Positions 12,580-23,711 of a stretch of 64,000 nucleotides of DNA are shown here, in pieces. Origin of the DNA: Telopea speciosissima (Eukaryota > Streptophyta > Magnoliopsida > Proteales > Proteaceae). Each line of letters begins with the position of its first letter. Position 1 is the stretch's first letter. The position numbers and the translations under genes were made by a program. The notes below the pieces were generated by a model. That model worked only from the letters and a program-made list of their open reading frames with translations. It was not told the DNA's origin and made no database searches. The DNA is taken from contig NC_057916.1 of the NCBI RefSeq assembly GCF_018873765.1, forward strand, positions 11,736,001 through 11,800,000, given 5' to 3'.

Positions 12580-15500
12580 TTTCTGTAATTCCTATTCTAC
12601 GAGGGCATTTGGGGCCGGTCTGATTTCTGGGAACATGAAATCAAACTGGTGTTCCCAAACAGTATTCCACTCCCAATTTGTTCCCCCCAATAGGAATCAG
12701 GACTATTATCAATCAGACCCAATATTTCAGTTCCAATTTTCTTCATTTGGGAACAAGTCATGGAAGTTGCTAAACTTCATATTGGAATCCAATAGTATGG
12801 TTTATGCCCAAAATTAGTAACTCAATCTTGGATTTGTTTTTAGTAACTTAAATTTTTTCTGGTTTTTAGCAAGTCCGGATGTAATTAGGAATCAATAATG
12901 GGGGAAAACTAATTCTCAATTATTGTACTCTATATAAGAGCAAGGAGGACCATATTAAGAGGTACATGGTGTATTGAATATTTGAATTGCTTTTAGTGAA
13001 TTTAAGTAGAACAGTTTCTCAGCTTTGTTACTATTGTAGTCTGTGCCCTTGCGTCTCTAATGGGAGTAGTTTCTGGCCTTACACCCCAGATGAGTTATTC
13101 TTCTTCTTTTCCACTTCTACTCATAGTTGTCAAGGCGTCGCCTAAGCGTCCAGGCGCCTTGGTCGCCTAATTGGTGTCGCCTTTCTTTTGGACCCTCTCC
13201 AGCGCCTTGGGTCGCCTAGACGTCGTGACAACTATGCTTCTACTTTCAAATTGAGAGCAGTGAACTCTTTTTTCTTTTGAGCGTATTCTCCACAAAGCTA
13301 AAGGGAAGTTGATTTCTTTTTCTTGGTAATCAAAGGGAAGTTGAAATTGGGCCTGTCAAGACAGGTTGTGTAGTCCCTCTCCCCCCCCCCCCCCTCTCCC
13401 TTTCCTATACTATTTGCAGTAATACAATTCATTGCTGATCGCACCCCTTCAACCCCCCCCCCCCCCGGCCCTCAAAAAAAAGGGTGGAAATTTTCATGTC
13501 TGTGGTCAAGTCTATTATCGTGCATAAGCTGGCAGGCTGATGCAAATAAGCCACCTAAAGGGGCTTATTTTATTGGAAATAAGCCTCGGGTTAGATTATG
13601 TAGGTGTTGGGTCTTTGATCCCATGGGTTTTCTTTGTAATGGGCCACTTTAATAAGCCTAAAATATGGGTAAAGTAGAAAAACGGGATTTACTTCATTAG
13701 CTTAGTTAGAGTTATGTTTCGAGTCAGTTTCGTTGTAATGGGCCTTTCCTTCTTAGTGAATTTTTTGAGTCTTCTATTTAAGTTTGTAAGGGGCTTGATG
13801 TAGATCCAGGCCAGAGGAAGAAGCAAAAGACCCATCGCATTTTTGGGCCAGAACTGCACCAGCTCGAGCCAGCCCAGCAGAACCAACTCGAGCCAGCCAA
13901 GCAGGGACCAAATATGCCCCCACAAATTATGGGAGATCTTCCTCGTTTCAACAGCTGAGATAGCTGTGGGTGAGAGACCCAGGCTGAGAGAGCCATTCCC
14001 TTACCCCCTTCTCTTCTATCTTCTCCTCTTTATTACCCTGCTTGATCTCTGTTGAGCTGCTGCTGTGAGTCTTCAACTGCTACTGTCTGTGACTGCTGCA
14101 GTTGCTGGAGATCATCATCAAGGGCTGAGGACATCTCTTTCTCATTGTGGTTGCTGCTGCTGCACCTCTGCACTCCTCTGGCTGAGACTTTCTAATTCCA
14201 TAACACCCCCAGATCTTCACCAACCCTGCTGGGTTTCAAAACTCAATTTCCCCCTACCATTCCCTCCACTCGATTGTCACTTCCACCTCATTCCACAAGC
14301 CTGAACATCCCAAATTTCACTTTCTATTTTCATTCTCTTTCTCTCATCTCCACTTTTATCCAACAGAATTGACCCAAAATTGCTGACCAAACTTCAATCA
14401 CCAAGTCCAACATTCGGCTACTGTTGGAGTCATAGAACAGCACTGTTTTGGAGGGTTTCTCTTAACCTTCTATTTTGGTGTCTCACTTATATCTCCACAT
14501 CAGGCCATCAGAACTGAATCAAACTTGGAGTCAAGCACCCCCTTAACATCATCTACACTCGATCCAAGTTGGGTGATTAATTGATTATCACTTGGCTGGT
14601 TTGGTCTCTACACCTAATCCTTTACTTTCTAATTTGGTGACCTACTGTTTCTACCGTTTTCTGCCCATCCAAATCAGTCCGTCTTGAGGGTTTGCTGAGC
14701 ATTCTCAGCGTTGCATTCGGCCCTGCTCACAGTTCCTTTTAAGTGGCTGAAAGTTGTGTTTGACCTGAACCCCAAGTCCTATTTTCGAACCTGGTTTGTA
14801 CCCTTCTGTTAAGGTTATTGCTGGTTGACTGCTGTGATTTATTGTGGGTTTACTTGGGGCTGGGTTAACCCTAACCTAGCTCTACATTAGGGCTACAATC
14901 CTGTACATGAATTTGATAATGAGATTGAGAAAAAAAGTATGGTCTATGGTGAGATGCCATTGGTGAGAGACCCGAGCCTGAGAGAGACTACCCTATCTTG
15001 TTCCTCCCTTCTTCAATTTCTGTTTTTTATTTTATTGATCTGTAATTTCTTGCAAATCTGAGAACCAATCAAAGTAATTACAGTTGTTGGACCTAAAGTT
15101 TGTGATCCTCGTGGGCTGGTTATCACATGTGACTGGTCCACCTTACAGGCAGTCCAAATTAACTACTCAAGAAGCCCTATCCATCCTCTTCTCATCCCCC
15201 CAGTGAATCATGAATATGCCAATAAGTAAAGCATAGAAACAAGACATATACCCAACTCTACATATAGCAGCAATAAAAGCAGAATGGTTATTATACTAGG
15301 AAGGAGGAGAGCATGGATATCTGTAAATAACAAAAAATGCATGCACCTGTTCTTGAAGATCAGGAAGAGAATCTGCTTCCACATCCCCTCTTAAACCGCC
15401 AAACTTTTCATCCAAATTAGCAGATCCCAATTGAATAGGATATAGATCGCCATTTGTCTCTAGATCACCTAATCCTTCCGCTGCATTTGTTTCTTTTATC

Positions 15501-18500
15501 AATGATCCAGGATCATGCTTGAAGCTGTATAGTTTGGATGCAAGACCCTTGGAATCTTTCCACACACGAAGCCCTTTGGATCGTTCCTCCATAGCAGCTA
15601 TTATTGAAGGTCGATGTTTTTCCCTCAACTCTTGCAATCGAGCTTCATTTACAGTTTGGTAACCCATGCTAGCAGTTAAGACAAGTTGGCTACTATCAAA
15701 CGTTGAGCCAGCAAGGGACTGCAACAAAGTAACAGCATCACCAGCATCCTTAGTTGTAACCAACGCAGGACCTACAAGTAACTGATTGCATTTAATTTCC
15801 AAGATTCACCATAGTGAAATGCGGTTAATTTCCCCTAATACAGCATACCAAACACAGAACCAAGGTTTGATTTACCCAGTACCATATAAATCCATCACTG
15901 CGAGAGCTGTACGAAAGAGCATAACACGATTTCCTTCAAACAAAAGCACATCCCAGACCCGAAGAACTGCAGTCACAGAAACCCATCAAAATGTAGTTCT
16001 GCATTAGAACAAAGACACAACCATCTCCAATTTTATAAGTGAGTGTGAAGACAGATGACAATGGCACATAACAGATAAAGTCTTCAAGCACATTCAAATG
16101 GAACTGCAATATTAAACAAAATTTAGAACCTGACCACTTTCCCAAGGTAGCATGTTCACAAAAATGGAAAGGAACCAGGGTCCACTAACCCATGCCACCT
16201 GCACTCCCAGGTAATCAAGATGATTAACTGCAACAGCAGCATATTTGAAGTAAGAAACCAGTCAACCTGCTGCACATAGCTGACACCATTGTAAAGGGAT
16301 GATAATCACAAAATACAAACCCAGTTTGGGAAACTTCTCGCGCACTAGGTCCTCAAAAACAAGTTGGTCCACCTGAAGAAACAGAGTACAAAATAATCTT
16401 TAAAAGACCAACATATGCAGGCCCTCAGTTAGAGGGTCGTTCACTAATTCCTCAAGTTTTTAAAAGAAAAAAAAAATTTCTAGACAACTCCAGTCAATTA
16501 GAGACAAAACAAGTCTACCTGAGATTCTATCATTTCCTCAGAGTAATACCCATCAAAATAATCATCGATTATACCCACCAGAGTCCTGAAAAATATTACA
16601 GAAACATAGCATCCATAAAATTAGCAAAGGTCAATTGACAAATACAATATCAACCCTGCCGGCAGATAGACCATGATGAGCAACCATATAAATAAATTCT
16701 CCTAAAATAACTTTATGAATACAATGCCAATCGTTATAACAATAGAATGATAATCATCCTACTATCCAAGAAGAGCCCCAAACCAATCTTGCATACTAGT
16801 TCAATGGAAATACCTCTTTTAAAAACTGGATAATGAGAAATAAGCTTTTGAAACCTACCAAAAAGCATTTTCCTCAGGCATAAGAAGTAGCAACAAGCCA
16901 GCAAAGAAATTCATGGCCTGCATTTGCATAGAATCCGAAAAAAACATATGCATTAATCAGTATCACATTTGGAAAGTTACTTCCATGAAATAGAAGAATG
17001 AACTTAGAAGTGGAAATATCATGTATAGTCCTAAAGTCAAAAAGTAATCAATTAAATAAAAAATCTAAGTTAAACTTTTGATGTTCCAACATGCTTAGCA
17101 ATACGATAGTATTTAGGCATGAAACATTAAAATCCTTCCCCAGTCACTAAGAATGGTCTTCAGTTTCAATAATCCCCAGAACCAGAAATACTGTTCTGCA
17201 GCTCCACATCCCCAGGTATTGTATTTCAATCCACCATCAATATCGACAACAATAGATCAATAAGCATATGGATCTCAAAAAGGTGTCAAATATGTCTCCT
17301 TTTAAAAGGCATTATCCATGTAGTCTCACCAGAATTTTAGTTTAACTATATTTTGAACAATCTTCTTAATACATTAATAGTACAAAACTAGGAGCAAGTG
17401 ACCAACAGTCAAACCATCATTCTGAACCAAGCCCTGGTAATTTACATTAGACCAATACTCTGATTTACAGTGTCCATCAGCAAGGATTAACATGTATTAA
17501 CTAGTATCAGATATTGGTATTTCTTGCAGCATTGCTAGATAATGTTCTGTCCACTGGCATAACGAGGCTCTTAAACGTATTAACTAGTATCAGATATTGG
17601 TATTTCTTCATTTACAAGCTGTGCTAGTCTGGTCACTAAAAATAATACAGAGAATGCTAAAATTTAGCAAAACCACTCCAGATGTACAATGTTCTGTGAC
17701 TTCTGTCCACTAGCGTAACGAGGCTCTAAACTCATATATGTTGACTGCAGAGTCTGCATCCTCAAAGTTTCATGGTAGATAAACTACAAGTTTGATATAA
17801 AGCATAAGAACTTTTACAAGACCAAATACCTGACAGTAGCCCACAGAGGGGTTATGTCGAGCATATGCTGTAAGTAGACGCCTCAAAGCATTTCTGCCAT
17901 CCTCGTCCAGAGCAGGATGACCAGGGAAAGTCCGAGGCAAATCCTGCTAAGACAAACTTACACATCAGATTGATGGAAACTTGGATGACATTACCATGAA
18001 AACCAAGGTAGCACCTACAACTTGACAAGATTGAAATTTAAAGTTCAAAGCCATGCATCAAACAACCTTCTCAATTTGCCCTTTCCATTTTTCGTTAGCA
18101 CAACGATGGCCTAAATTTGATCCCTTGCTAGTGTCATTGGAAGCACTTAGATTATCCTTCTCAGATTGAGCATTGCTTTCAATAGCAAGCAGATCTTGGT
18201 AATATCCATCCATCCGCCGTGCCTTCGCACTCACAAAGGCTTGCCACAGCTGTAGTTACAAATAAGGCCTTATTGAGATAATAACTTCATCTTCAAAAGA
18301 TTCAACAAGCACAAAATGTCATATGTACCTCTCCCCTTAGAGCCATTGGCACTCCACCAAGGACTAGACATTCCAGCTCTTCTTTCCAAGGAAAGAAAGG
18401 TTCCAGAGACACTGCATCACCACCACTATTTGAGTTGACATTGTCAACTGGGGAGGCATCTTGAGCTGGATCTGATCTTTCCACATCATAGAACTCGTCC

Positions 18501-19998
18501 TCAGAGTCCTCTTCCGATGACCCTTTTGCGGGTCTTGCCTCTTCAATCGGTGAAAGCTGGTTTTTTCTTCCCACCCCTTGCTCATCCTTTTGTACATTTT
18601 TCCTCTTCTTAACATGAAAACTCATCATATCTTCAATGGCACTAAGGGATGGTCTAATCTGCGCCCAAATTTGAACCTTGTGGGTTTTTGTCTGAATTTC
18701 TGCAGGAGCTTCCTCCTTTTCTGGGACATGTTCGACGGAATCCTCAGCAGCAGATTTTCTGCAAATTGAATCAGCTTCTTCCACATTGTCCACAGCTGTA
18801 TCTGCTTCCTCCAAAGTTCCTTCAGTATGTGAAGCCGCATCCCCTCCCTCCTCAGATATGCCATTTGCAGGCGGTTCAGAAGACTCTGCTTGCCTCTCTA
18901 GGAACTGTTTCCATCGTTCTGATCTCTCCTCTTCCTCTACCTGAAAGTATTTAAGTACGAGTAGAATCAAGCAAAACAGGGGAGGCACCTTTTGTGTCTT
19001 TTTGTTTCAATATACTGCTCGGGCTAAAACAGAGTGAGAGTCAAAAGTAGCTTGTACCTTGTAGATATTAGCATACTCTCGATATCTCTGCAAGTGCTGA
19101 GGTCTGACAGCAAATCCATAGGCGTCCCTGTTTACAGCAAAGCCTATTCAATTCTGAAAAATCGGGAGACATTTCAAGCAATTCCAATATGAATAATAAA
19201 CTGAAAATGACATCAAGGAAGAAGATACAGTTGCAAATTACTAGGTGGACATTATCCGTCATAAGGTTACAATCTAGAAAGCATATAATACTGACCATGA
19301 GGTCGCTCAAACAAATTACCTGGACTCGCCGTCCAAATGACGCCTACTCACTAGCGACAATAACATCTTCCAATGAAAATTACAATCCGCCTACCCATAG
19401 CGCTCGGCATTGGCCCCACGCAACTCAATTATCAAAAATCAGACACCATTTCGCACATCAAATCGGAATCAGGATCCAATACGCACATTGTAATCCTAAA
19501 CCCTAAAACCTCGAAAAACCGAGTGAAACTCAAAAGCAAGAGCAAAGAGAAAATAGTAAAAATCCTCCGCCACGGACTAAAACAGCATTCATCTCCTCGA
19601 ACAGAAGCATTGTTTTCAAGAAAGCAACCAAAAAATCCGCGTATCTATCCAAAACTGCTCTTATCGTGACGCAAAGAGTAGAAACGTCAGCACAGTTAAA
19701 CGATCGACGGGATCGATAAGAAACCGAAAATGACGGACCATATTACGTTAATTTACACTACTCCAACATGAATTATCTCCATCGAAAGAGAAAAGATCGA
19801 TCGAAAGGGGGGAAATAACGACATTTTTCGCTTTGAACAGAAATTTGAGAAGATTTCGGGATTCAAGGACGCGTGGATGCATAGAGACGTTGAGAAAAAG
19901 AGAGAAATGCGGGGTTGGGGAGGCAAGTACATAGATTTTGAGTTTTACCTCTTGTGCTCGAAAGTGATTAGAGGAATTAAGGTCTTCGTCTCCTTCAT
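6009..19998 (-). CDS. TBC-domain Rab GTPase-activating protein, 3' end outside window
   Basis: Plant TBC/RabGAP of the At3g55020/At2g37290 type, predicted to stimulate GTP hydrolysis by Rab GTPases in vesicle traffic. Twelve exons join in frame with GT-AG sites: 19949-19998 (ATG, ending FEHKR), 19058-19127 (DAYGFAVRPQHLQRYREY), 18329-18940, 18067-18249, 17830-17943, 16859-16917, 16519-16585, 16321-16372, 16135-16227, 15883-15966, 15347-15771 and 6009-6070. About 623 residues are visible. Exon 3 is acidic and probably disordered. The TBC domain spans roughly residues 235-470, with the arginine finger in IEKDLPR (R309) and the glutamine finger in GYCQ (Q343). Exon 12 begins the C-terminal coiled coil (VVWLKVELCKLLEEKRS). 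The rest of the coiled coil is not in the window. All splice phases agree, so the visible part looks functional. Confidence 0.9.
7796..8871. other. older unclassified repeat split by the LTR element
   Basis: Sequence starting GGGCCCAATTGGTAACCCAA at about 7797 and sequence ending near 12830 both contain repeated GGAATC/ATTCC words typical of plant TIR-element ends. The LTR element with its GGCAA duplication sits between them, so it may have landed inside an older non-autonomous DNA transposon. The inverted match is loose and the class is not established. Confidence 0.25.
8872..9267 (-). repeat. LTR of gag-only element, 3' copy
   Basis: Pairs with 12056-12420. It contains the block AATCTGAGAAGAAACTCAG and ends GATACTACATCA. 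It is longer than its partner by about 30 bp because of small internal repeats such as duplicated AAAGACTC and AACTTGCA words. Confidence 0.88.
12056..12420 (-). repeat. LTR of gag-only element, 5' copy
   Basis: Pairs with 8872-9267. It begins next to the tRNA primer site and ends GATACTGCATCA at 12420, directly followed by the second GGCAA of the target duplication. Confidence 0.88.
12553..12581. repeat. TA/TG dinucleotide microsatellite
   Basis: An uninterrupted run of TA repeats followed by TG repeats inside intron 11 of the Rab-GAP gene. Probably length-variable between individuals. Confidence 0.8.
13122..13236. mobile_element. 115-bp hAT-like MITE, CATAGTTGTC ends
   Basis: Terminal inverted repeats CATAGTTGTCAAGGCG and, from the other end, CATAGTTGTCACGACG enclose an interior made of GGCGCC, CGCCTAGG and CCTTGG words. 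A perfect 8-bp target duplication CTTCTACT flanks it (13114-13121 and 13237-13244). An 8-bp duplication is the mark of hAT transposons. It has no coding capacity. A relative lies at 27055-27137. Confidence 0.88.
13538..14889. repeat. LTR (probably solo) shared with 46986 and 49301
   Basis: Starts TGATGCAAATAAG and carries, in order, GGGCTTATTT, a GGGTCTTTGATCCCA block and TAATGGGCCACTTTAATAAG, all also present in the repeat at 49301-50646. It ends near CTAGCTCTACATTA, again as in that copy. No coding region for a retrotransposon is attached, so it is best read as a solo LTR. The ends are approximate and no target duplication was found. Confidence 0.55.
17494..17730. repeat. intronic partial tandem duplication
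   Basis: In the intron between Rab-GAP exons 5 and 6, the segment GTATTAACTAGTATCAGATA occurs at 17494 and again at 17577 (period about 83 bp). The neighbouring AATGTTCTGT...AACGAGGCTC block also recurs near 17687-17732. This looks like an old local duplication with no coding content. Confidence 0.7.
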
Positions 19999-22900
19999 CT
20001 TCCCTGGATGTAACGATTGATTTGATCGGCAGTGCGAATTTTCAGTTCGTCGGTAGATAAGGAAGAATGCAAGATCTTGCGCTCCTCAGCGGCCCAGGCT
20101 CAGCCTTAGACACTACACTTGCTCGCTCCGTCTCTCGCGCTTCATTCCCTGGGCTTACTGCACGTTTAAACGTGAGTGCTCCCTACTATAATAATCCACA
20201 CAGATGCATATGCACCGGAAGTTTACCTTTACGCATAACTTTTCACTTGTTACAGATATCGTAGCACGGAACCCCACCTTCTGAGGGACATCATGAATCT
20301 GAATTAGTGAAACCATGCATGGTTTCTTGACTTTCTTCCATGTGGCGTAACGTATTCATTCACCTCCGGTCTTATAAATACGAGGCTGTAGATCACATGC
20401 TTTCACCGTTGGATAAGAATCCATCATCGGTTACGAAATAGATCGAGATAGCCTACGTAACGGTTGCAATCAATGACTTCATTTTTCCACCCCAAAAAAA
20501 AAAAATAAAAGTCAATGGCTTCATTTTTTATTTTTTTTTGGTAAATCGGCCGATTTAAATTGGAAGTTCCTACCGATTCTGGAGGCAAGGACAGTAGCTA
20601 GAGAGCCCAAGGGAAAGGCAAGAGAGAGTTGTAGAACAATAGCAGCGAGATCTAACAATATAACCACCGATTCATACCCATAAACTTTAGAAATTCCTTT
20701 ATTTGGATTTGAAGACCAATTCTAGGGTTATTGAGCATCAATTCGGGCTGATTTTAATCCGATCCAGATCAAAATCACCAATGACCGATTCTGATCCGAT
20801 CCATATTGGAATCATCAGTGACCGATATATGGTTATTGATTCCATGTTTTAAAACCCTTGAATAAGCAGAAATGGAGAGGAGAAAAATTGCAGAGAGATC
20901 AGCATTAATTGTGAAGAGATCAAGAGAATAATGAACCTCTAATTGTACCTAAGCCTAGGGTGAACTCTACAAGTGTTGAAAGCGAAACAATGTCTGTAGC
21001 ATTGCTGCATTGCATTCTACTTGGCCTGACTTGATATCCCTAAACAATTACGGATGCAAATCGAATTCTGATTTTTGACTATCCATTCACATCCCTGACT
21101 TGTGTAACTTAGACCTTCCTCTCTCTAGCATAACGGGTCACTCTCAATCCATGTCTCTCTGACTTTTCAAAAAAAAAAAAAAAAAGAACGGGTCTTAAAA
21201 GCCATAAAATCATTAAGCTTCCGCTTTTTAGCGTATGGATCCTAAACACCCTGGAACAAAAAGCATTTGTGTAGTCACTACGAGCAATTTTATTGTATTT
21301 CTTGCCAGGCGAGCCAATGATTTTCGACTCGGAATTAAATGTTGAATCTGTGAATTGACCCCCTAGATCCAAAAACCCAATGATTTGGTCCTAAAACCCT
21401 AGAATCAACTGGATTGATACATTCAAAATCAAGATCAATCACAATCGATAACATATCCTTCTTCCACTTCTTATTACTATTTTTTTGTTTCTAATGCGGT
21501 CCATGTAGCTGACCCCATTTAGTTGGGATAAGACATAGTTGTTGTTGTAAAAAGGTCTACTTGTGACCATGTACACACCTACTAATAACCTCCTTCTCCT
21601 CTTCCTAATTTAATGATGTGGGTCTCCTTATCTATGAATTGAAATCCATCAAAAACATCTCTAAGCATTGCATATATGATGCCAACATAAGGAGGTATCA
21701 TATATATCTTACTCCCTTTGTTATTTGGTCAATTTATATCATTCCTTAAATAACTAAAGTCGGGATAGGACATGGTTTGCATTAGCCACATGACAATTTT
21801 TTTAGCTCAGTTCAATTAAAAGTGAGTGTTTTTTGCATGCAGAGCAATAGAATTCTCCCATGGATTACTCTTGCATTGTTTGAGTGATTACAAAGAGAGT
21901 ATTTTCACATGCTTGCATGCAATTAGTACTTCCATTTAATCATGTGCATCCATAATGTATTGGCATGTTTATTTAATATCTTCAATCAAAATTTTTATTT
22001 AAAAGTTTTTTTTTTTTCTTTTTTTCTTTTGGTGAATTGCCATAGTTCTGTTTTTTTTTGGGGAAAGTTTATCTTCTTGTCACGTGAAGTAAAAAGGCTG
22101 ACATTGGTGATTGCCAATGCCTACCCTCTATTTATGAGTGGTCAAAAATATCTCTATTATTGTCAATACCCTATGGACACTATTCGATTCCCTCGATCAA
22201 GAGAGAATCCCTTGACCATCGCTGAAGGAAAACTTTCTTACTGTTATAAAAGGTTTTCATCATGCCCTTATTTTGACCTTGTAGGTCGGCCACAAATGAA
22301 AATTCCTATTACCTAACAAATAAACAAGAAAATGAATAAAGCATTATCAATCGTAAAGTTATATGAATGATAATTGGGTTGGATGAAATAGGTCATGGGT
22401 GTAGTCCATGAGTCATGCCTCATGGGTTGTTTGGATGGGATGTATATGGGTTGGCCTTTTCGAATAATGTACATGTATTAATGTGGAGGACTGTAATTTA
22501 TACTGACAAAATCACCTTGCTTTCATAATTAGATAACATTAATTTCCCATAATGTATGTATATGGAGGAACGTAATGTATATTTAAAATAGATAACTAAT
22601 TTCACATAATTTGCACAGGCACAGAGGTGCTTACATGCAAGTGAGTGTGTGAGAGAACAAAAGAATGAGAGGGAGAAGAGAAAATAGAGTCGATTACAAA
22701 GGGAGGAAATGAAAAAATGGTCAAGAAAAAATAGTTATATAGAGGAGGTGGCGTCAGTGATATGCGCTAGTTGTAGTTCCGTACGACTTCATAGGTCAAG
22801 GCGGTAAGTAGTAACATGCGTACTAACCACGCACAATTTTACATATTTCTTGTTGGGCCAACTAATGATTTTAAAATTTAAATCGAAAATCTTTTTTTTT

Positions 22901-23274
22901 TTTTTTTTGTTTGTAATAATTTTAAGGGAAAGAGAATGCTACTTGGGCGCATGCTTTGAGCTGCCCCTGCGCACAGACACATGGGTGAGTGAAATGACCG
23001 TGGACCCAAGAAAAATTCTGCTTTTCCATGAGGATGCAACGGTCATTGCAGCAGAGGTCCTTTGATTTGGGACTTCCAAGCTTCGTTGCAGGGGTTCGAT
23101 GGAGAAGAAGAGTTGCAGAAAGAGGTCCCGTCAAGTGATGGTTTTGGGAAGAAGAGTTGCAAAGGTGAAATTTGCGATTTAGGGTTCTGCCATCGAGTTT
23201 TGAGTTTTTGTAGAAAAAACCAACCCCGGTTTGAGCAGCTTGGGTTGTGTTGGTTTTAGTTTAAACTTAAAAAA
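19999..23274. other. intergenic region between Rab-GAP and F-box genes
   Basis: The first part (to about 20250) is the likely 5' UTR and promoter of the Rab-GAP gene. The segment 20740-20870 contains CCGATCCAGATCAAAATCAC and GATCCGATCC words ending in TTTTAAAACCCTTG, a member of the iterated-word repeats seen elsewhere. No protein-coding gene or RNA gene is evident. A T-rich tract lies at 22890-22910. Confidence 0.5.
21486..21550 (+). mobile_element. 3' tail of an RTE-type LINE
   Basis: GGTCCATGTAGCTGACCCCA, a TTAGTTGGGATAAG block and a GTTGTTGTTG end match the conserved 3' tail of plant RTE LINEs; the full element at 34990-37672 ends the same way. Only the last 65 bp or so is present, typical of severe 5' truncation. 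Confidence 0.7.
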
Positions 23275-23480
23275 TAGGTGGATTCTCGTTTTCTTTTTTT
23301 TTTTTGGTTAAATATTTTAGTTTTGAAATTAGAATAAAAGATGATATCAACGGCTTCATAATAGGTGGATTAGTTTTGAATTTTGAAATAGGTGGATTCC
23401 CGTTTTCATTTTTTTGGGTTAAATATTTTAGTTTTGAAATTCGAATGAAAGATGATATCAACGGCTTCATCCCAGAACAC
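23275..23480. repeat. 111-bp direct duplication upstream of the F-box gene
   Basis: A segment containing AGGTGGATTC, TTAAATATTTTAGTTTTGAA and GATGATATCAACGGCTTCAT occurs twice, the last motif at 23340 and 23451, giving a period of 111 bp. It lies about 240 bp before the F-box start codon, so it may be in the promoter. Confidence 0.8.
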
Positions 23481-23711
23481 GTAGCACGCTCTCCGGAACC
23501 CTCCTTCCTTGATCGAGTTCTCGAGAGTTGAGCCATCTTTATTTGGATTTTTGGATTAAGGTCTATTTATTCTCCACCAAAACACGGATCTACCCTCTCT
23601 GTTGCGTCTGATCAACTAAGTTGTAGCAGAAGAGGAACAAGCAATGCTGACGATTCGAAGCCCACCGCATGTCATGGTCCTTTATTCTTAAGGAGGAGGA
23701 CGAGGAAGAAG

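Larger units (their letters stand above)
6071..15346 (-). other. giant intron 11 of the Rab-GAP gene
   Basis: Exon 11 ends with a codon-phase donor at 15347 and exon 12 starts after an acceptor at 6070, leaving a 9.3-kb intron. It holds the gag-only LTR element at 8872-12420, the hAT-like MITE at 13122-13236 and the LTR at about 13538-14889; these alone explain over half its length. The DNA at about 6071-8871 has no recognised gene. All other introns in the visible gene are under 1.6 kb. Confidence 0.75.

Noticed and set aside
17494-17730. Repeat spacing checked for a CRISPR array
   Set aside because: Only two or three copies, unequal units, and a plant nuclear context; it is a local duplication.
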